Origin: Luteolibacter luteus
GTDB taxonomy: Bacteria > Verrucomicrobiota > Verrucomicrobiia > Verrucomicrobiales > Akkermansiaceae
Direction of reading: 5' to 3'
Length of the DNA stretch: 64,000 bases
Assembly (NCBI RefSeq): GCF_012913485.1
Contig: NZ_CP051774.1
Location: forward strand, 3,472,001-3,536,000
Positions 27,860-37,061 of the stretch are shown here, one piece after another; the first letter of the stretch is position 1; each line of letters opens with the position of its first letter. The notes beneath the pieces were generated by a model that was not told the DNA's origin, did no database searches, and was given only the letters and a program-made list of their open reading frames with translations. The position numbers and the translations under genes were made by a program.

Positions 27860-27934
27860 TGGAGGCGGAGGTGGGAATCGAACCCACGAATAGCGGTTTT
27901 GCAAACCGATGCCTTACCACTTGGCTACTCCGCC
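27860..27934 (-). tRNA. tRNA-Cys (GCA)
   Basis: The minus strand folds as a complete 75-nt tRNA. The acceptor arm GGCGGAG pairs with CTCCGCC, the anticodon loop reads TTTGCAAAA (anticodon GCA, cysteine), the T arm has GGGTTCGAATCCC, and the discriminator base T is followed by an encoded CCA. It lies about 560 bases upstream of, and on the same strand as, the operon for the Cys-repeat protein. Confidence 0.95.
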
Positions 27935-28156
27935 GTGACGCTTTGCGCGCGGGGCGGATTCCGTACCCGCAGGGAGGAGGGCTGTCAATACCGGGGTTTT
28001 CTGGTAAAATCACTTCGCCTCGGAGCGCGCTGCCGGGTCCCTTTAACTCTCCGATTTGGAAGTCATGTCGATCTTCAGAGAGGGAGAAGGCCTTTTTTAC
28101 CGGACGGGCGTTTCCCGGTTTTCGACCGACGGGGAAAAGTGCACAGAGCGGGAGCC

Positions 28157-29587
28157 ATGAGTGATCCCGTCCGCGATCTTTATTCGGAAAAGCGCTACCC
28201 GGCCCTGAGCCATCCGGTGACGGATCCGGCGCGCTTGGCAGTTGCTGCCCGGATGGCGGGTCTCCAGCGGCTCGCGATGCCGGAAGCTTCCCGGGTGATC
28301 GAGTTGGGTTGCGCCTCCGGGCACAACCTCCTCCCGCTCGCGGCACGTTACCCCCAAAGCGATTTCACGGGCCTCGATTACTCGGACACCGCGATCCGGA
28401 ATGCCCGGAAGGCTTCCTATGAAGGTGGCTTGGAAAACGTCCTCTTCGAAACAGGGGACCTCGAGCACTGGCGGCCTTCGCATCCGTGCGACTACCTGAT
28501 TGTCCACGGGATCTTCTCTTGGGTGCCGGATCAGGTGAAGGCCCGCGTTTTGGACCTCTGCGGCCAAGTGCTCTCGGAGACCGGGATCGCCTGCATCAGC
28601 TATAATACCCTGCCGGGCTGGTCGTTGAAACGCGACGTCGCGCCACTGATCAGGGCGCTGGCTGCGAATCCCGTAGCGCAGGGGCTGGGCGGCAGCATCG
28701 AATCGGTGGCTGCATCCTTGGCGGAGATGTCGGGATCGAGCACGCCACATGCGATCAATCTGCAGGCGGTCTGCCGGGAAATGGTGAGGAAGGGGCAGGA
28801 CGTGCTGCCCTTCGATGACTTCGCGCCGGTTTGCGATGCCGTTTATTTCGGCCAGTTCCATTCATGGGCGGCCCAGCGCGGGTTGCGTTACCTCGGGGAA
28901 GCGAATTTGCGGGATAACCTGCCGGACGGTATCGATCCCGCCGCACTCCAGCGGCTCGCCCCCTTGGCAGAAGATCCGATCCTCCTCCAGCAGACGCTCG
29001 ACCTGCTCTCGGGACGCACTCACCGGGTCAGCTTGTTCTGCCGGAAGGACGCCCCCTTGGAAGACGGGACGACGACCGCGGTGGTCCTTCAATTCGCCGT
29101 CGGGCGGGGAGACGTGGAGCTGCCCAGCATGGCGGGGGAGGGGCTCCTGATCGCGATTTTCCGGCAAGTGCTGGCGGATGCCGGGAATTCTTGCGTGCCG
29201 GTGCGGGAGTTGATGGAGCGAACCGCGGAGCGGCTGGCGGGCGGCTGGGATCCGGCCACGCACTCCCGTGAGCTGGCCGGCTGGATTTACCAAGCGGCGC
29301 GCTTGGGGGGCTTGGAACTGCGTGCGGACGGGGTGGAGATTCCCTCAGAGGTTCCGGAATATCCCACGCTTTCGAAGCTGAATCTCCATTTCGCGGCAAA
29401 CGGCCTGCCGGTGGTCGATGCCCGCCATGTTTCCTGCCATTTCCCGGCAGGTCACGGGCGCTTGCTGGCAGCGATGGATGGCACCCGGTCGAAGGGAGAG
29501 CTGGCCTCGGTAGCCCAAGCGAGGTTCCCGGAGCTCGATTTTGCCCGCTGGCTGCGCCATCTGACCGAGCGCGGCCTGGCCTTCTAA
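28157..29587 (+). CDS. Class I SAM methyltransferase with methyltransferase-regulatory domain
   Basis: A 476-residue protein. The frame is open further upstream through the tRNA, but ATG 28157 with GGGAG before it is the sensible start. Residues about 35-200 are a Rossmann methyltransferase: VIELGCASGHNLLPLA (SAM motif I), FTGLDYSD (motif II). Residues about 200-300 match the methyltransferase-regulatory domain (MSGSSTPHAINLQAVCREM, YLGEANL), and a C-terminal winged-helix-like part follows. Related proteins are annotated as protein lysine or generic methyltransferases. The substrate is unknown. It ends 78 bp before the polysaccharide-locus regulator and may not belong to that locus. Confidence 0.85.
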   Translation: MSDPVRDLYSEKRYPALSHPVTDPARLAVAARMAGLQRLAMPEASRVIELGCASGHNLLPLAARYPQSDFTGLDYSDTAIRNARKASYEGGLENVLFETGDLEHWRPSHPCDYLIVHGIFSWVPDQVKARVLDLCGQVLSETGIACISYNTLPGWSLKRDVAPLIRALAANPVAQGLGGSIESVAASLAEMSGSSTPHAINLQAVCREMVRKGQDVLPFDDFAPVCDAVYFGQFHSWAAQRGLRYLGEANLRDNLPDGIDPAALQRLAPLAEDPILLQQTLDLLSGRTHRVSLFCRKDAPLEDGTTTAVVLQFAVGRGDVELPSMAGEGLLIAIFRQVLADAGNSCVPVRELMERTAERLAGGWDPATHSRELAGWIYQAARLGGLELRADGVEIPSEVPEYPTLSKLNLHFAANGLPVVDARHVSCHFPAGHGRLLAAMDGTRSKGELASVAQARFPELDFARWLRHLTERGLAF

Positions 29588-29616
29588 TAGGAGCGTCTCC
29601 CATGCGTAAGTCCGCT

Positions 29617-29638
29617 GTGTTCAATTAAGATTGAACAC
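29617..29638. promoter_or_regulatory. Palindromic operator candidate, copy 1 (before the GbsR-type regulator)
   Basis: A perfect 9-bp inverted repeat GTGTTCAAT-TAAG-ATTGAACAC. Its core GTTCAATTAAGATTGAAC matches two other sites in the window (30742 and 43894). It lies 27 bases before the regulator start, which suits autoregulation. The three sites share GTTCAnTTnnnATTGAAC. Confidence 0.65.
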
Positions 29639-29665
29639 TTTGGGAAGCCGGGTTATCACGCTTGC

Positions 29666-30181
29666 GTGCCCCCGCTGCGCGAAGAGGAGGATATCCGCGA
29701 TTTCCCGATGCTGGGTCCTGTCGAAACGCAGGTGATCCAGTTCTTCGTCGATGGCGTGAAGGTCCTCGGCCTACCCCGTTCGATCGGGGAAATCTACGGG
29801 CTGCTCTTTATTTCGCCGCAGCCTCTGGCTTTGGATGATCTCGTGGTCCGGCTTGGGATCAGCAAGGGCTCGGCGAGCCAAGGGCTGCGGGCCCTGCGGG
29901 AACTCGGCGCGGTTCGAGAAATCGAGGTGGAAAATTCCCGGCGTGTTCACTTTCAGGCGGATATGGAGTTGAAGCGGCTGGTCGGCGGCTTCATCCGCGA
30001 GCAGGTGCGCCCCCATCTGGAGAGCGGGACTTCGAAGGTGCAGCTCCTTGAAGGCCTAGCCTCCCAAGAACCGGATGGGGAGCGGCGTGAGTTTTACGAT
30101 GCGCGGGTCACCCAACTCAAACACTGGATCGGCCGCGGGAAATTCGTCCTGCCCCTCCTGCAAAAAGTCCTCGGACAATGA
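29666..30181 (+). CDS. GbsR/MarR-family transcriptional regulator, likely regulator of the polysaccharide locus
   Basis: A 171-residue DNA-binding protein starting with GTG. A winged helix-turn-helix occupies about 35-105: LPRSIGEIYGLLFISPQPLALDDL, then LGISKGSASQGLRALRELGAV as the recognition segment. This is the pattern of the GbsR subgroup of MarR-like repressors. The C-terminal helices probably dimerise. A palindrome lies just upstream of its start and two more precede other units of the locus, so it is the likely ligand of those sites. Its stop overlaps the start of the NusG paralogue in an ATGA, so the two are co-expressed. Confidence 0.85.
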   Translation: MPPLREEEDIRDFPMLGPVETQVIQFFVDGVKVLGLPRSIGEIYGLLFISPQPLALDDLVVRLGISKGSASQGLRALRELGAVREIEVENSRRVHFQADMELKRLVGGFIREQVRPHLESGTSKVQLLEGLASQEPDGERREFYDARVTQLKHWIGRGKFVLPLLQKVLGQ

Positions 30182-30720
30182 CCGGCTCCTCCCCCAGTGA
30201 ATATGCTTGGTACTGCCTGAAGACGCAGACCAAACGAGAGGCGATCGCCGCCGCGCACCTGCGCGAATTGGAGGGAGTGGAGGTCTTTTGCCCGATGCTC
30301 CGTTACCGGAAGGCGACTCGTCGAGGGAAAGTCTGGTGGGTGGAGGCACTTTTTCCGGGGTATGTTCTGGCCCGTTTCGTTCTTGAGACCGAGGAGCGGG
30401 CGGTGATGTATAGCCAAGGTGTCCGCGGTCTCGTCCGCTTCGGCGAAAAGGTGCCCGCAGTGCCGGATGATTTCGTGGAAGTCCTTCGTCAGGAGGTAGC
30501 GCGGCAGGGGGCGGAGGAGGTGCTTACCGTCGGTCCCCGCATCACGGAAGGAGAGGAAGTGGAGCTCGCGCACGGACCGCTCGGCGGCGTGCGGGCCACC
30601 GTGGTGGAGGTCCTTCCGGCCCGGGAACGCGTGAAGGTTTTGCTCGAATTTCTTGGAAGGGAGCAGGTTATCGAAGTTGACTTGTTCTCCCTGTTGCTCC
30701 CCCGCAAGCCGCTCCCCTGA
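30178..30720 (+). CDS. NusG-like transcription antiterminator (RfaH/UpxY type)
   Basis: A 180-residue NusG paralogue with an N-terminal NGN domain (about 9-115; YAWYCLKTQTKREAIAAAHL, FPGYVLARF) and a C-terminal KOW domain (about 122-175; GPRITEGEEVELAHGPLGGV). Specialised NusG paralogues such as RfaH, UpxY and LoaP let RNA polymerase read through long polysaccharide operons after recruitment at a leader element. Two leaders downstream contain an ops-like GGCGGCAGCGTG or GGCGGCAGCTTG, which supports an RfaH-like role. It overlaps the GbsR-type regulator gene by 4 bp. Confidence 0.88.
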   Translation: MTGSSPSEYAWYCLKTQTKREAIAAAHLRELEGVEVFCPMLRYRKATRRGKVWWVEALFPGYVLARFVLETEERAVMYSQGVRGLVRFGEKVPAVPDDFVEVLRQEVARQGAEEVLTVGPRITEGEEVELAHGPLGGVRATVVEVLPARERVKVLLEFLGREQVIEVDLFSLLLPRKPLP

Positions 30721-30741
30721 CGCGATCGCGGGCGAGGAAAC

Positions 30742-30759
30742 GTTCATTTCGGATTGAAC
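30742..30759. promoter_or_regulatory. Palindromic operator candidate, copy 2 (before the nucleotide-sugar genes)
   Basis: GTTCATTTCGGATTGAAC, with the same half-sites and spacing as the copies at 29618 and 43894. It lies 158 bases before the UDP-glucuronate decarboxylase ATG, directly after the NusG-like gene, so it probably marks a promoter for the large sugar operon. Confidence 0.65.
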
Positions 30760-30847
30760 TACCTAGCGATATTTCAATCCATCAGCCCGCCGAGGCACTC
30801 CGATGAAGCCTCATGAATTCCACACCCCTCAAGCACTGACGCAGGTT

Positions 30848-30887
30848 TTGCCCGCTGGCCGGGCAAGCGACCAAGGGCGGCAGCGTG
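30848..30887 (+). promoter_or_regulatory. Leader hairpin plus ops-like element, copy 1
   Basis: A 7-bp stem (TTGCCCG 30848-30854 with 30860-30866) is followed at 30876-30887 by GGCGGCAGCGTG, one base away from the enterobacterial ops element GGCGGTAGCGTG recognised by RfaH. The flanking GACCAAGG is shared with the second copy at 44019. It lies about 30 bases before the first nucleotide-sugar gene. A NusG paralogue is encoded just upstream. Confidence 0.6.
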
Positions 30888-30917
30888 CTTGAACCCCTCC
30901 CCCCCCAAAGAAAATAC

Positions 30918-31883
30918 ATGAAGTCGATCCAGGACCTGAAAGGTAAGACCGCCGTTGTCACCGGCGGAGCAGGGTTCGTCCCCTCCCATTTGATCGATCG
31001 CCTTCTGGCGGACGGTCTGCGTGTCGTAGCCCTCGATAATTTCGTCACCGGTCACGCGCGAAACCTCGCACACCTCGAGGGCAACGCCGCGTTCCAGTTC
31101 ATCGAGCACGATGTCGCCCTTCCCTTCGACGTGGAGGGTCCGGTGGACTTCGTCTTCCATATGGCCTCTCCTGCCAGCCCGATCGACTACGTCCAGATCC
31201 CGATCGAGACGCTGAAGGCCGGCTCCTACGCCTCCCACAATTCCCTCGATCTCGCGCTGCGGAAAAAGGCGACCTACCTTGTCGCTTCCACTTCCGAGGT
31301 CTATGGCGATCCCGAGATCCACCCGCAGCGGGAGGAATACTGGGGGAACGTGAACTCCATCGGCGTGCGCTCCTGCTACGATGAAGCGAAGCGTTACGCC
31401 GAGGCGGCCACCATGGCCTACCACCGCGCCCACGGCCTCGACACCAAGATCGTCCGCATCTTTAACACCTACGGCCCGCGCATGCGCCTCGACGATGGCC
31501 GCGTGGTGCCTGCCTTCATCGGCCAGGCTCTCCGCGGCGAGCCGCTGACCATCTTCGGCGATGGCTCGCAGACGCGCTCCTTCTGCTACGTCTCCGACTT
31601 GGTCGATGGCATTTGGCGCCTTGCCCGCAGCAATTACAACCTGCCGGTGAACTGCGGGAACCCGCATGAAATGAGCATGCTCCAGTTCGCCGAGGCCATT
31701 TCCGGCGTCTTCGGCATTGAGTTGAAGGTCGACCCGAAGCCCCTCCCGCCGGATGACCCGAAGGTCCGCAAGCCGGACATCTCCCGGGCCAAAGAGATCC
31801 TCGGCTGGGAGCCTGTGGTACCTTTCGACAAGGGCATCCGGGAGACCATCGAGTATTTCCGCGATTTCGTGCCGGTCGCCTGA
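30918..31883 (+). CDS. UDP-glucuronate decarboxylase (UDP-xylose synthase)-like NAD-dependent epimerase/dehydratase
   Basis: A 321-residue extended short-chain dehydrogenase. ATG 30918 is chosen over an in-frame codon 33 bases upstream. The NAD site near residues 10-20 reads [10 protein letters not shown], where most UXS proteins have GGAGFVGSHL, a Gly-to-Pro change. [20 protein letters not shown] and [23 protein letters not shown] are typical UXS signatures. The active-site Tyr and Lys lie in [11 protein letters not shown], and the late [10 protein letters not shown] is also typical. It converts UDP-glucuronate to UDP-xylose, a polysaccharide precursor. It is the first gene of the sugar-nucleotide block, behind the operator and the ops-like element. 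Confidence 0.88.
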   Translation: MKSIQDLKGKTAVVTGGAGFVPSHLIDRLLADGLRVVALDNFVTGHARNLAHLEGNAAFQFIEHDVALPFDVEGPVDFVFHMASPASPIDYVQIPIETLKAGSYASHNSLDLALRKKATYLVASTSEVYGDPEIHPQREEYWGNVNSIGVRSCYDEAKRYAEAATMAYHRAHGLDTKIVRIFNTYGPRMRLDDGRVVPAFIGQALRGEPLTIFGDGSQTRSFCYVSDLVDGIWRLARSNYNLPVNCGNPHEMSMLQFAEAISGVFGIELKVDPKPLPPDDPKVRKPDISRAKEILGWEPVVPFDKGIRETIEYFRDFVPVA

Positions 31884-31910
31884 GACACAGGGGCCGCACC
31901 GTTTTTCATC

Positions 31911-33227
31911 ATGAGTCTCCAGCAGAAGTTCGCGGACCGTAGTGCCGCCATTGGGGTTGTCGGTCTGGGCTATGTCGGCCTGCCGCTCTTGCTCGCCTAC
32001 GCGAAGGCCGGGTTCCGCGCCGTCGGGATCGATATCGATCCCGGCAAGCCGGCAGCCCTGCTGGCAGGACGCAGCTACATCAAGCACATCCCCGGTGAGC
32101 AGGTGGCGGAAGCCTTGGCTTCCGGAAAACTGGAGGCGACTACCGACTTCGCGGTGATCAAGGGCCTGGATGCCATCATCCTCTGCGTCCCCACGCCGCT
32201 GGATGAACACTTCGAGCCGGATCTCAGCTATGTGGTGAATACGGTGGAAGCCGTGGTTCCCCACATGAAGCCGGGACAGGTGCTCAGCTTGGAAAGCACG
32301 ACTTATCCCGGCACCACCGATGAAGAAGTGGTCACCCGGGTGGAGAAGGCAGGGCTTGCCGTCGGGAAAGATGCTTTTGTCGTCTATTCCCCGGAGCGCG
32401 AGGACCCCGGTAATCCGAAGTTCTCCGCCACGAATATCCCGAAGGTCGTCGGTGGCGTGACTGCGGAGTGCCTCGCAGCCGGCGTGGCGCTTTACGAGTC
32501 GGCCTTCGAGAAGATCGTGCCGGTCAGTTCCTGCAAGGTGGCGGAGCTGACCAAGCTGCTGGAAAACATCTACCGCGCGGTGAACATCGGCCTCGTCAAT
32601 GAGCTGAAGGTTGCTGCCGATCGCATGGGCATCGACATCTGGGAGGTGATCCGCGCGGCCTCCACCAAGCCCTTCGGTTTCACTCCCTTCTATCCGGGTC
32701 CTGGTCTCGGCGGGCACTGCATTCCCATCGATCCTTTTTACCTCACTTGGAAGGCTCGCGAGTATGGCGTCCACACCCGCTTCATCGAACTCGCGGGCGA
32801 GATCAATCGCGGGATGCCGGACTACGTGGTCCATCGCGCGATGGAAGCGCTGAACTCCCGCGGCAAGCCGGTGAAAGGATCCAAGGTCCTGCTGTTAGGG
32901 CTGGCGTACAAGGCGAACGTCGATGACATGCGCGAGTCCCCGACCTTCGCTTTGCTCGATGGCTTCAAGCGTCTGGGTGCCGAGGTTTCCTATTATGATC
33001 CCCATGTTCCGGTGGTTGGCCCGACCCGTGAGCACATGGACTGGGCCGGCGTGCGATCCGTGGAATGGAATGAGGAAACGCTCCGCGCGCAGGACTGCGT
33101 GGTCATCTCCACGCACCACGCCGCTTTCGATCTCCAGCAGCTCGCCGATTGGTCGGACCTGATCATCGACACCCGCAACGCCATGGCCACCATCCCGACT
33201 CCCGATGGTTTGGTGGTGAAGGCCTAG
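31911..33227 (+). CDS. Nucleotide-sugar dehydrogenase, UDP-N-acetylglucosamine 6-dehydrogenase (WbpA) type
   Basis: A 438-residue UDP-glucose/GDP-mannose dehydrogenase family protein. The N-terminal Rossmann domain (GVVGLGYVGLPLLLAYAKAGF) binds NAD. The central domain has ENIYRAVNIGLVNEL, and the catalytic Cys is at about 270 in GPGLGGHCIPIDPFYL, a form typical of the WbpA/UDP-HexNAc branch rather than Ugd. The C-terminal domain holds the LGLAYKANVDDMRESP block. It should oxidise the C6 alcohol of a UDP-sugar to a uronic acid. It starts 27 bp after the decarboxylase gene. Confidence 0.88.
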   Translation: MSLQQKFADRSAAIGVVGLGYVGLPLLLAYAKAGFRAVGIDIDPGKPAALLAGRSYIKHIPGEQVAEALASGKLEATTDFAVIKGLDAIILCVPTPLDEHFEPDLSYVVNTVEAVVPHMKPGQVLSLESTTYPGTTDEEVVTRVEKAGLAVGKDAFVVYSPEREDPGNPKFSATNIPKVVGGVTAECLAAGVALYESAFEKIVPVSSCKVAELTKLLENIYRAVNIGLVNELKVAADRMGIDIWEVIRAASTKPFGFTPFYPGPGLGGHCIPIDPFYLTWKAREYGVHTRFIELAGEINRGMPDYVVHRAMEALNSRGKPVKGSKVLLLGLAYKANVDDMRESPTFALLDGFKRLGAEVSYYDPHVPVVGPTREHMDWAGVRSVEWNEETLRAQDCVVISTHHAAFDLQQLADWSDLIIDTRNAMATIPTPDGLVVKA

Positions 33228-33287
33228 GGTTGGGAGTCGCGTCTTTTCGAACTCTCAATTCTCAACTTCAGACTTTCAACTTCGCCA

Positions 33288-34478
33288 ATGTCCGTCCCGC
33301 TTCTCGACGTCAACGCCCAGAACCTTCCGCTCGAAGATGAGCTGAAGGCCGTATTCGAAAAGGTGCTCCGCTCGGGCCGCTTCATCCTCGGGGAAGAAGT
33401 GGAGGCGTTCGAAAAGGAGTGCGCGGCGGAGCTCGGCACGAAGCACGCGATCTCGATTTCCTCCGGCACGGACGCGCTGATCATTGCGTTGATGGCTCTC
33501 GGCATTGGCCCCGGGGACGAGGTCATTTGTCCTTCCTTCACCTTCTTCGCCACCGCTGGCAGCGTCTATCGCACCGGGGCCACGCCGGTTTTCTGTGATG
33601 TCTGCCCCGTTTGCTTCGGCATCGATGTCGAGTCGGCGGAGTCGAAGATCACCTCCCGCACCAAGGCGATCATCCCGGTGCACCTTTTCGGCCAGTCTTC
33701 GGATCTCGATTCCGTGAAGGAATTCGCGAAGGAGCACGGGCTTCATGTCATCGAGGATGTCGCCCAGTCCTTCGGGGCGACTTACAAGGGCCGCGGCTGC
33801 GGCACCATTGGTGACATCGGCTGCTACAGCTTTTTCCCTTCAAAGAATCTCGGGGGCTTCGGCGATGGCGGTCTCGTCACTACTGAAGACGATGAGCTCG
33901 CGCGGAAGCTTCTGCACCTTCGTAACCATGGGATGCATCCGAAATACTACCACTCCGTGGTAGGCGGGAACTTCCGGATGGATGCATTGCAGTGCGCGCT
34001 GCTGCGGGTGAAGCTGAAGCACGTCGGCGAGTATGCCGCAGGTCGCCTGCGAAACGCAGCCTGCTATCAGGAGGCCCTTTCCAAGCTGCCCGGTGTCGTC
34101 CAGGCCAGCGAGGCCGATTGCGGCTGCATTGAAGGTCAGGCGGCCAAGCTTGCGGATCAGGACGTCCGTTTGATCCTACCGGTCGCCTACGGTCACAATG
34201 GCCATGTATGGAACCAGTTCACCCTCCGCGTCCCCGGCGAGGGTCGTCGCGAAGCCCTGCGCGCGCACCTCACCGCGAAGGGTATTGGCTGCGAGATCTA
34301 CTACCCCGTGTCGATGCACCGCCAGGAGTGCTTCGCCGGACTCCCCGCACATGCGCTGTCGAACTGCGGGGTTTCAGACACCCTTTCTTCCGAGGTCATC
34401 AGCATCCCGGTTTACGCGGAACTGACCACGGCGCAGCTCGATGAAGTCATCGCTGCCATCGCTTCCTTCACCGATTGA
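33288..34478 (+). CDS. DegT/DnrJ/EryC1/StrS-family sugar aminotransferase
   Basis: A 396-residue PLP enzyme of the sugar aminotransferase family (WbpE, ArnB and relatives). Characteristic blocks are SISSGTDALIIALMALGIGPGDEV, PSFTFFATAGSV, VIPVHLFGQ, EDVAQSFGA and SFFPSKNLGGFGDGG, with the Schiff-base Lys at about 186. The C-terminal part has a normal dimer segment (WNQFTLRVPG, YYPVSMHRQECF). It follows the WbpA-type dehydrogenase, and together they suggest a 3-amino or 4-amino uronic acid sugar. The intervening oxidase and acetyltransferase of the Wbp pathway are not in the window. A 60-base spacer with CTTCAACTT-type tracts precedes it. Confidence 0.88.
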   Translation: MSVPLLDVNAQNLPLEDELKAVFEKVLRSGRFILGEEVEAFEKECAAELGTKHAISISSGTDALIIALMALGIGPGDEVICPSFTFFATAGSVYRTGATPVFCDVCPVCFGIDVESAESKITSRTKAIIPVHLFGQSSDLDSVKEFAKEHGLHVIEDVAQSFGATYKGRGCGTIGDIGCYSFFPSKNLGGFGDGGLVTTEDDELARKLLHLRNHGMHPKYYHSVVGGNFRMDALQCALLRVKLKHVGEYAAGRLRNAACYQEALSKLPGVVQASEADCGCIEGQAAKLADQDVRLILPVAYGHNGHVWNQFTLRVPGEGRREALRAHLTAKGIGCEIYYPVSMHRQECFAGLPAHALSNCGVSDTLSSEVISIPVYAELTTAQLDEVIAAIASFTD

Positions 34479-34487
34479 TCCCCCTAC

Positions 34488-35426
34488 ATGTCGAAAATCT
34501 TCATCACCGGCCATCGTGGAATGGTCGGCTCAGCATTGGTCCGCGAGGCGGAACGCCGCGGCGGTTTGGAAGTTCTCACCGCCGGCCGTGACCGCCTGGA
34601 TCTCACCGACCAGAAGGCCGTCTTCGATTTCCTCGCGGCGGAAAAGCCGGAAACCGTGGTGATCGCCGCGGCCAAGGTTGGCGGCATCCATGCGAATGCC
34701 ACGTATCCGGCGGACTTCATCTACGAGAATCTTAGTATCGCCTCGAATCTCGTCGAAGGCAGCCGCCGCGCCGGCGTGCCGAGGGTGCTTTTCCTCGGCT
34801 CGTCCTGCATCTATCCGAAGATGGCTCCCCAGCCGATGCCGGAAGACTGCCTGCTGACCAGCCCGCTGGAGGTAACGAACGAGGCCTACGCCATCGCGAA
34901 AATCGCCGGCCTGAAGCTGTGCCAGCACTACCGCTCCCAACACGGCCTGCTCTATCACTCCGCGATGCCGACCAATCTCTATGGTCCTGGTGACAACTAC
35001 CATCCGGAGAATTCCCACGTCATTCCCGCGCTGATCCGCCGCTTCCATGAGGCGAAGCTCTCCGGCGCGCCCAGCGTGACCATCTGGGGCACCGGCACCC
35101 CGCGCCGCGAGTTCCTCCACGTGGACGACCTCGCCGCCGCATGCTTCCACCTCCTTGGACTCGAGAATCCTCCTGACTGGGTGAATGTCGGGGTGGGGGA
35201 TGACCTCACCATCCTCGAACTTGCTCAGCTCGTGGCGGAAACCGTCGGCTACTCCGGTGAGATCCTCACCGATCCATCCAAGCCCGATGGCACCCCCCGG
35301 AAACTCATGGACGTTTCCCGGATCAAGGCCACCGACTGGGCTCCCGCAATCGGTTTCCGCGATGGCTTGGCCATGGCCTATCAGGACTTCCTTTCAAAAC
35401 TCGAATCAGGCGAAGCAAGGCTTTAA
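34488..35426 (+). CDS. fcl: GDP-L-fucose synthase
   Basis: A 312-residue extended short-chain dehydrogenase with the GDP-fucose synthase signatures [14 protein letters not shown] (NADPH site), [56 protein letters not shown] (catalytic Tyr and Lys) and [21 protein letters not shown]. It epimerises and reduces GDP-4-keto-6-deoxymannose to GDP-L-fucose. The partner gmd lies after one small gene. The start is 9 bp after the aminotransferase gene. Fucose is therefore an expected component of the polysaccharide. Confidence 0.93.
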   Translation: MSKIFITGHRGMVGSALVREAERRGGLEVLTAGRDRLDLTDQKAVFDFLAAEKPETVVIAAAKVGGIHANATYPADFIYENLSIASNLVEGSRRAGVPRVLFLGSSCIYPKMAPQPMPEDCLLTSPLEVTNEAYAIAKIAGLKLCQHYRSQHGLLYHSAMPTNLYGPGDNYHPENSHVIPALIRRFHEAKLSGAPSVTIWGTGTPRREFLHVDDLAAACFHLLGLENPPDWVNVGVGDDLTILELAQLVAETVGYSGEILTDPSKPDGTPRKLMDVSRIKATDWAPAIGFRDGLAMAYQDFLSKLESGEARL

Positions 35427-35468
35427 GCGAAGGGCAAAGAGCAAAGAGTCAAGAAACAGCCTTCTGCC

Positions 35469-35819
35469 ATGGCCTTCCGTTTTGAAAGTCTCGAAGTCTG
35501 GCAGCAATCTGCAGATCTGAGTCGACAGCTTTTTGTCATAGCCGCCGGTCTTGAGGAGCGGAAACAATTCCGATGGGCCGAGCAGCTCAGGGCTTCAACC
35601 CTTAGTATCACCAACAACATAGCGGAAGGTTCAGGAAGCTTTTCAAAGGCGGAGTTCGCACAATTTCTGAACTTTGCGCGTCGCTCGGCTTTCGAGACTG
35701 CAAACATTCTGATTCTGTTGGCCCGAGAGCAATCTCTGGCGGTTCCACACCAATCACTCTTGAACGAATTGGACGAAATCAGCCGCATGATCACGGCATT
35801 CCGGAAAACTCTTCTCTAA
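35469..35819 (+). CDS. Four-helix-bundle protein (23S rRNA intervening-sequence/S23 type)
   Basis: A 116-residue protein of the small four-helix-bundle family first named from 23S rRNA intervening sequences: FESLEVWQQSADLSRQLFVIA, RWAEQLRASTLSITNNIAEGSG, FLNFARRSAFETANIL. Copies are scattered in PVC and Bacteroidota genomes, often between unrelated genes, with no known biochemical role. Here it splits fcl from gmd. The flanks hold short repetitive tracts (AAGAGCAAAGAG before, CTCTAAGCTCTTAG after) that look like an insertion scar or low-complexity DNA. Confidence 0.85.
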   Translation: MAFRFESLEVWQQSADLSRQLFVIAAGLEERKQFRWAEQLRASTLSITNNIAEGSGSFSKAEFAQFLNFARRSAFETANILILLAREQSLAVPHQSLLNELDEISRMITAFRKTLL

Positions 35820-35863
35820 CTCTAAGCTCTTAGTTCTAAGCTCTCACCTATTTTTTCCTCCCT

Positions 35864-36979
35864 ATGAAGCGTGCTCTCATCACCGGTATCACAGGGCAAG
35901 ATGGTTCCTATCTTGCCGAACTCCTTCTTGAGAAGGGCTATGAAGTTCACGGCATCAAGCGCCGTGCTTCGTCCTTCAATACGCAGCGTGTCGATCACAT
36001 CTATGAGGATCCGCATGTGGAAAACTCGCGTTTCCGCCTGCACTACGGGGACCTTTCGGATACCTCGAATCTGACTCGTATCATCAGCGAGATCCAGCCG
36101 GACGAAGTTTACAACTTGGGTGCGCAATCGCACGTCGCGGTCTCTTTCGAGTCTCCAGAGTACACCGCGGACGTGGATGCCATCGGCACGCTGCGCTTGC
36201 TGGAGGCGATCCGCTTCCTTGGACTGGAAAAGAAGACGCGCTTCTATCAGGCCTCTACTTCCGAACTCTACGGCTTGGTTCAGGAGATCCCGCAGAAGGA
36301 GACCACCCCTTTCCACCCGCGTTCGCCATACGCGGTCGCGAAGCTTTATGCCTACTGGATCACGGTGAACTACCGCGAAGCCTACGGCATGTATGCTTGC
36401 AATGGCATCCTCTTCAACCACGAGTCCCCGCGCCGCGGCGAGACCTTCGTGACCCGCAAGATCACGCGTGGCATCGCGAACATTGCCCAAGGTCTTGAGA
36501 AATGCCTCTTCCTCGGAAACATGGACTCCCTTCGCGACTGGGGTCACGCCAAGGACTACGTCCGCATGCAGTGGATGATGCTCCAGCAGGAGCAGCCCGA
36601 AGACTTTGTGATCGCTACCGGCAAGCAGATCTCGGTGCGCGAGTTCGTGCGCATGTCCGCGAGCGAAGCGGGAATCGAGCTCAACTTCACGGGTGAAGGC
36701 GTGGACGAATATGCCACCGTCGTTTCCGCGGATCCGGCGAAGGCTCCCGGAGTGAAAGCGGGTGACGTCATTGTCCGTGTGGATCCTCGCTACTTCCGCC
36801 CCGCGGAGGTCGAGACCCTTCTCGGCGATCCCACCAAGGCGAAGGAAAAGCTCGGCTGGGTCCCACAGATCACCGTCGAGGAAATGTGCGCGGAAATGGT
36901 CGCCGCAGACCTCGACACCGCGAAGCAACACGCCCTGTTGAAGGCTCACGGTCACCAGGTGTCCGTCGCGAAGGAGTAA
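35864..36979 (+). CDS. gmd: GDP-mannose 4,6-dehydratase
   Basis: A 371-residue enzyme of normal family length. Signatures are [31 protein letters not shown] (NADP site), [44 protein letters not shown] with the active-site Ser/Thr region, [22 protein letters not shown] (Tyr and Lys) and [16 protein letters not shown]. It makes GDP-4-keto-6-deoxymannose, the substrate of Fcl just upstream. The GDP-mannose supply genes are not in the window. Confidence 0.95.
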   Translation: MKRALITGITGQDGSYLAELLLEKGYEVHGIKRRASSFNTQRVDHIYEDPHVENSRFRLHYGDLSDTSNLTRIISEIQPDEVYNLGAQSHVAVSFESPEYTADVDAIGTLRLLEAIRFLGLEKKTRFYQASTSELYGLVQEIPQKETTPFHPRSPYAVAKLYAYWITVNYREAYGMYACNGILFNHESPRRGETFVTRKITRGIANIAQGLEKCLFLGNMDSLRDWGHAKDYVRMQWMMLQQEQPEDFVIATGKQISVREFVRMSASEAGIELNFTGEGVDEYATVVSADPAKAPGVKAGDVIVRVDPRYFRPAEVETLLGDPTKAKEKLGWVPQITVEEMCAEMVAADLDTAKQHALLKAHGHQVSVAKE

Positions 36980-37061
36980 GTTCGGCGAGAGGAATGCGGC
37001 ATTCGGAAAGCGTGGAAACCAGCACGCTTGCTCCCGCTTCCCGAATACCCCCATCGATACC

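Noticed and set aside
27695-27904. Small minus-strand frame (MQNRYSWVRFPPPP)
   Set aside because: This is the translation of the tRNA-Cys T-arm side and its flank, a well-known spurious call.
30774-32834. Minus-strand frame of 686 codons
   Set aside because: Antisense to the Uxs-like and WbpA-like genes, which have full family motifs on the plus strand.
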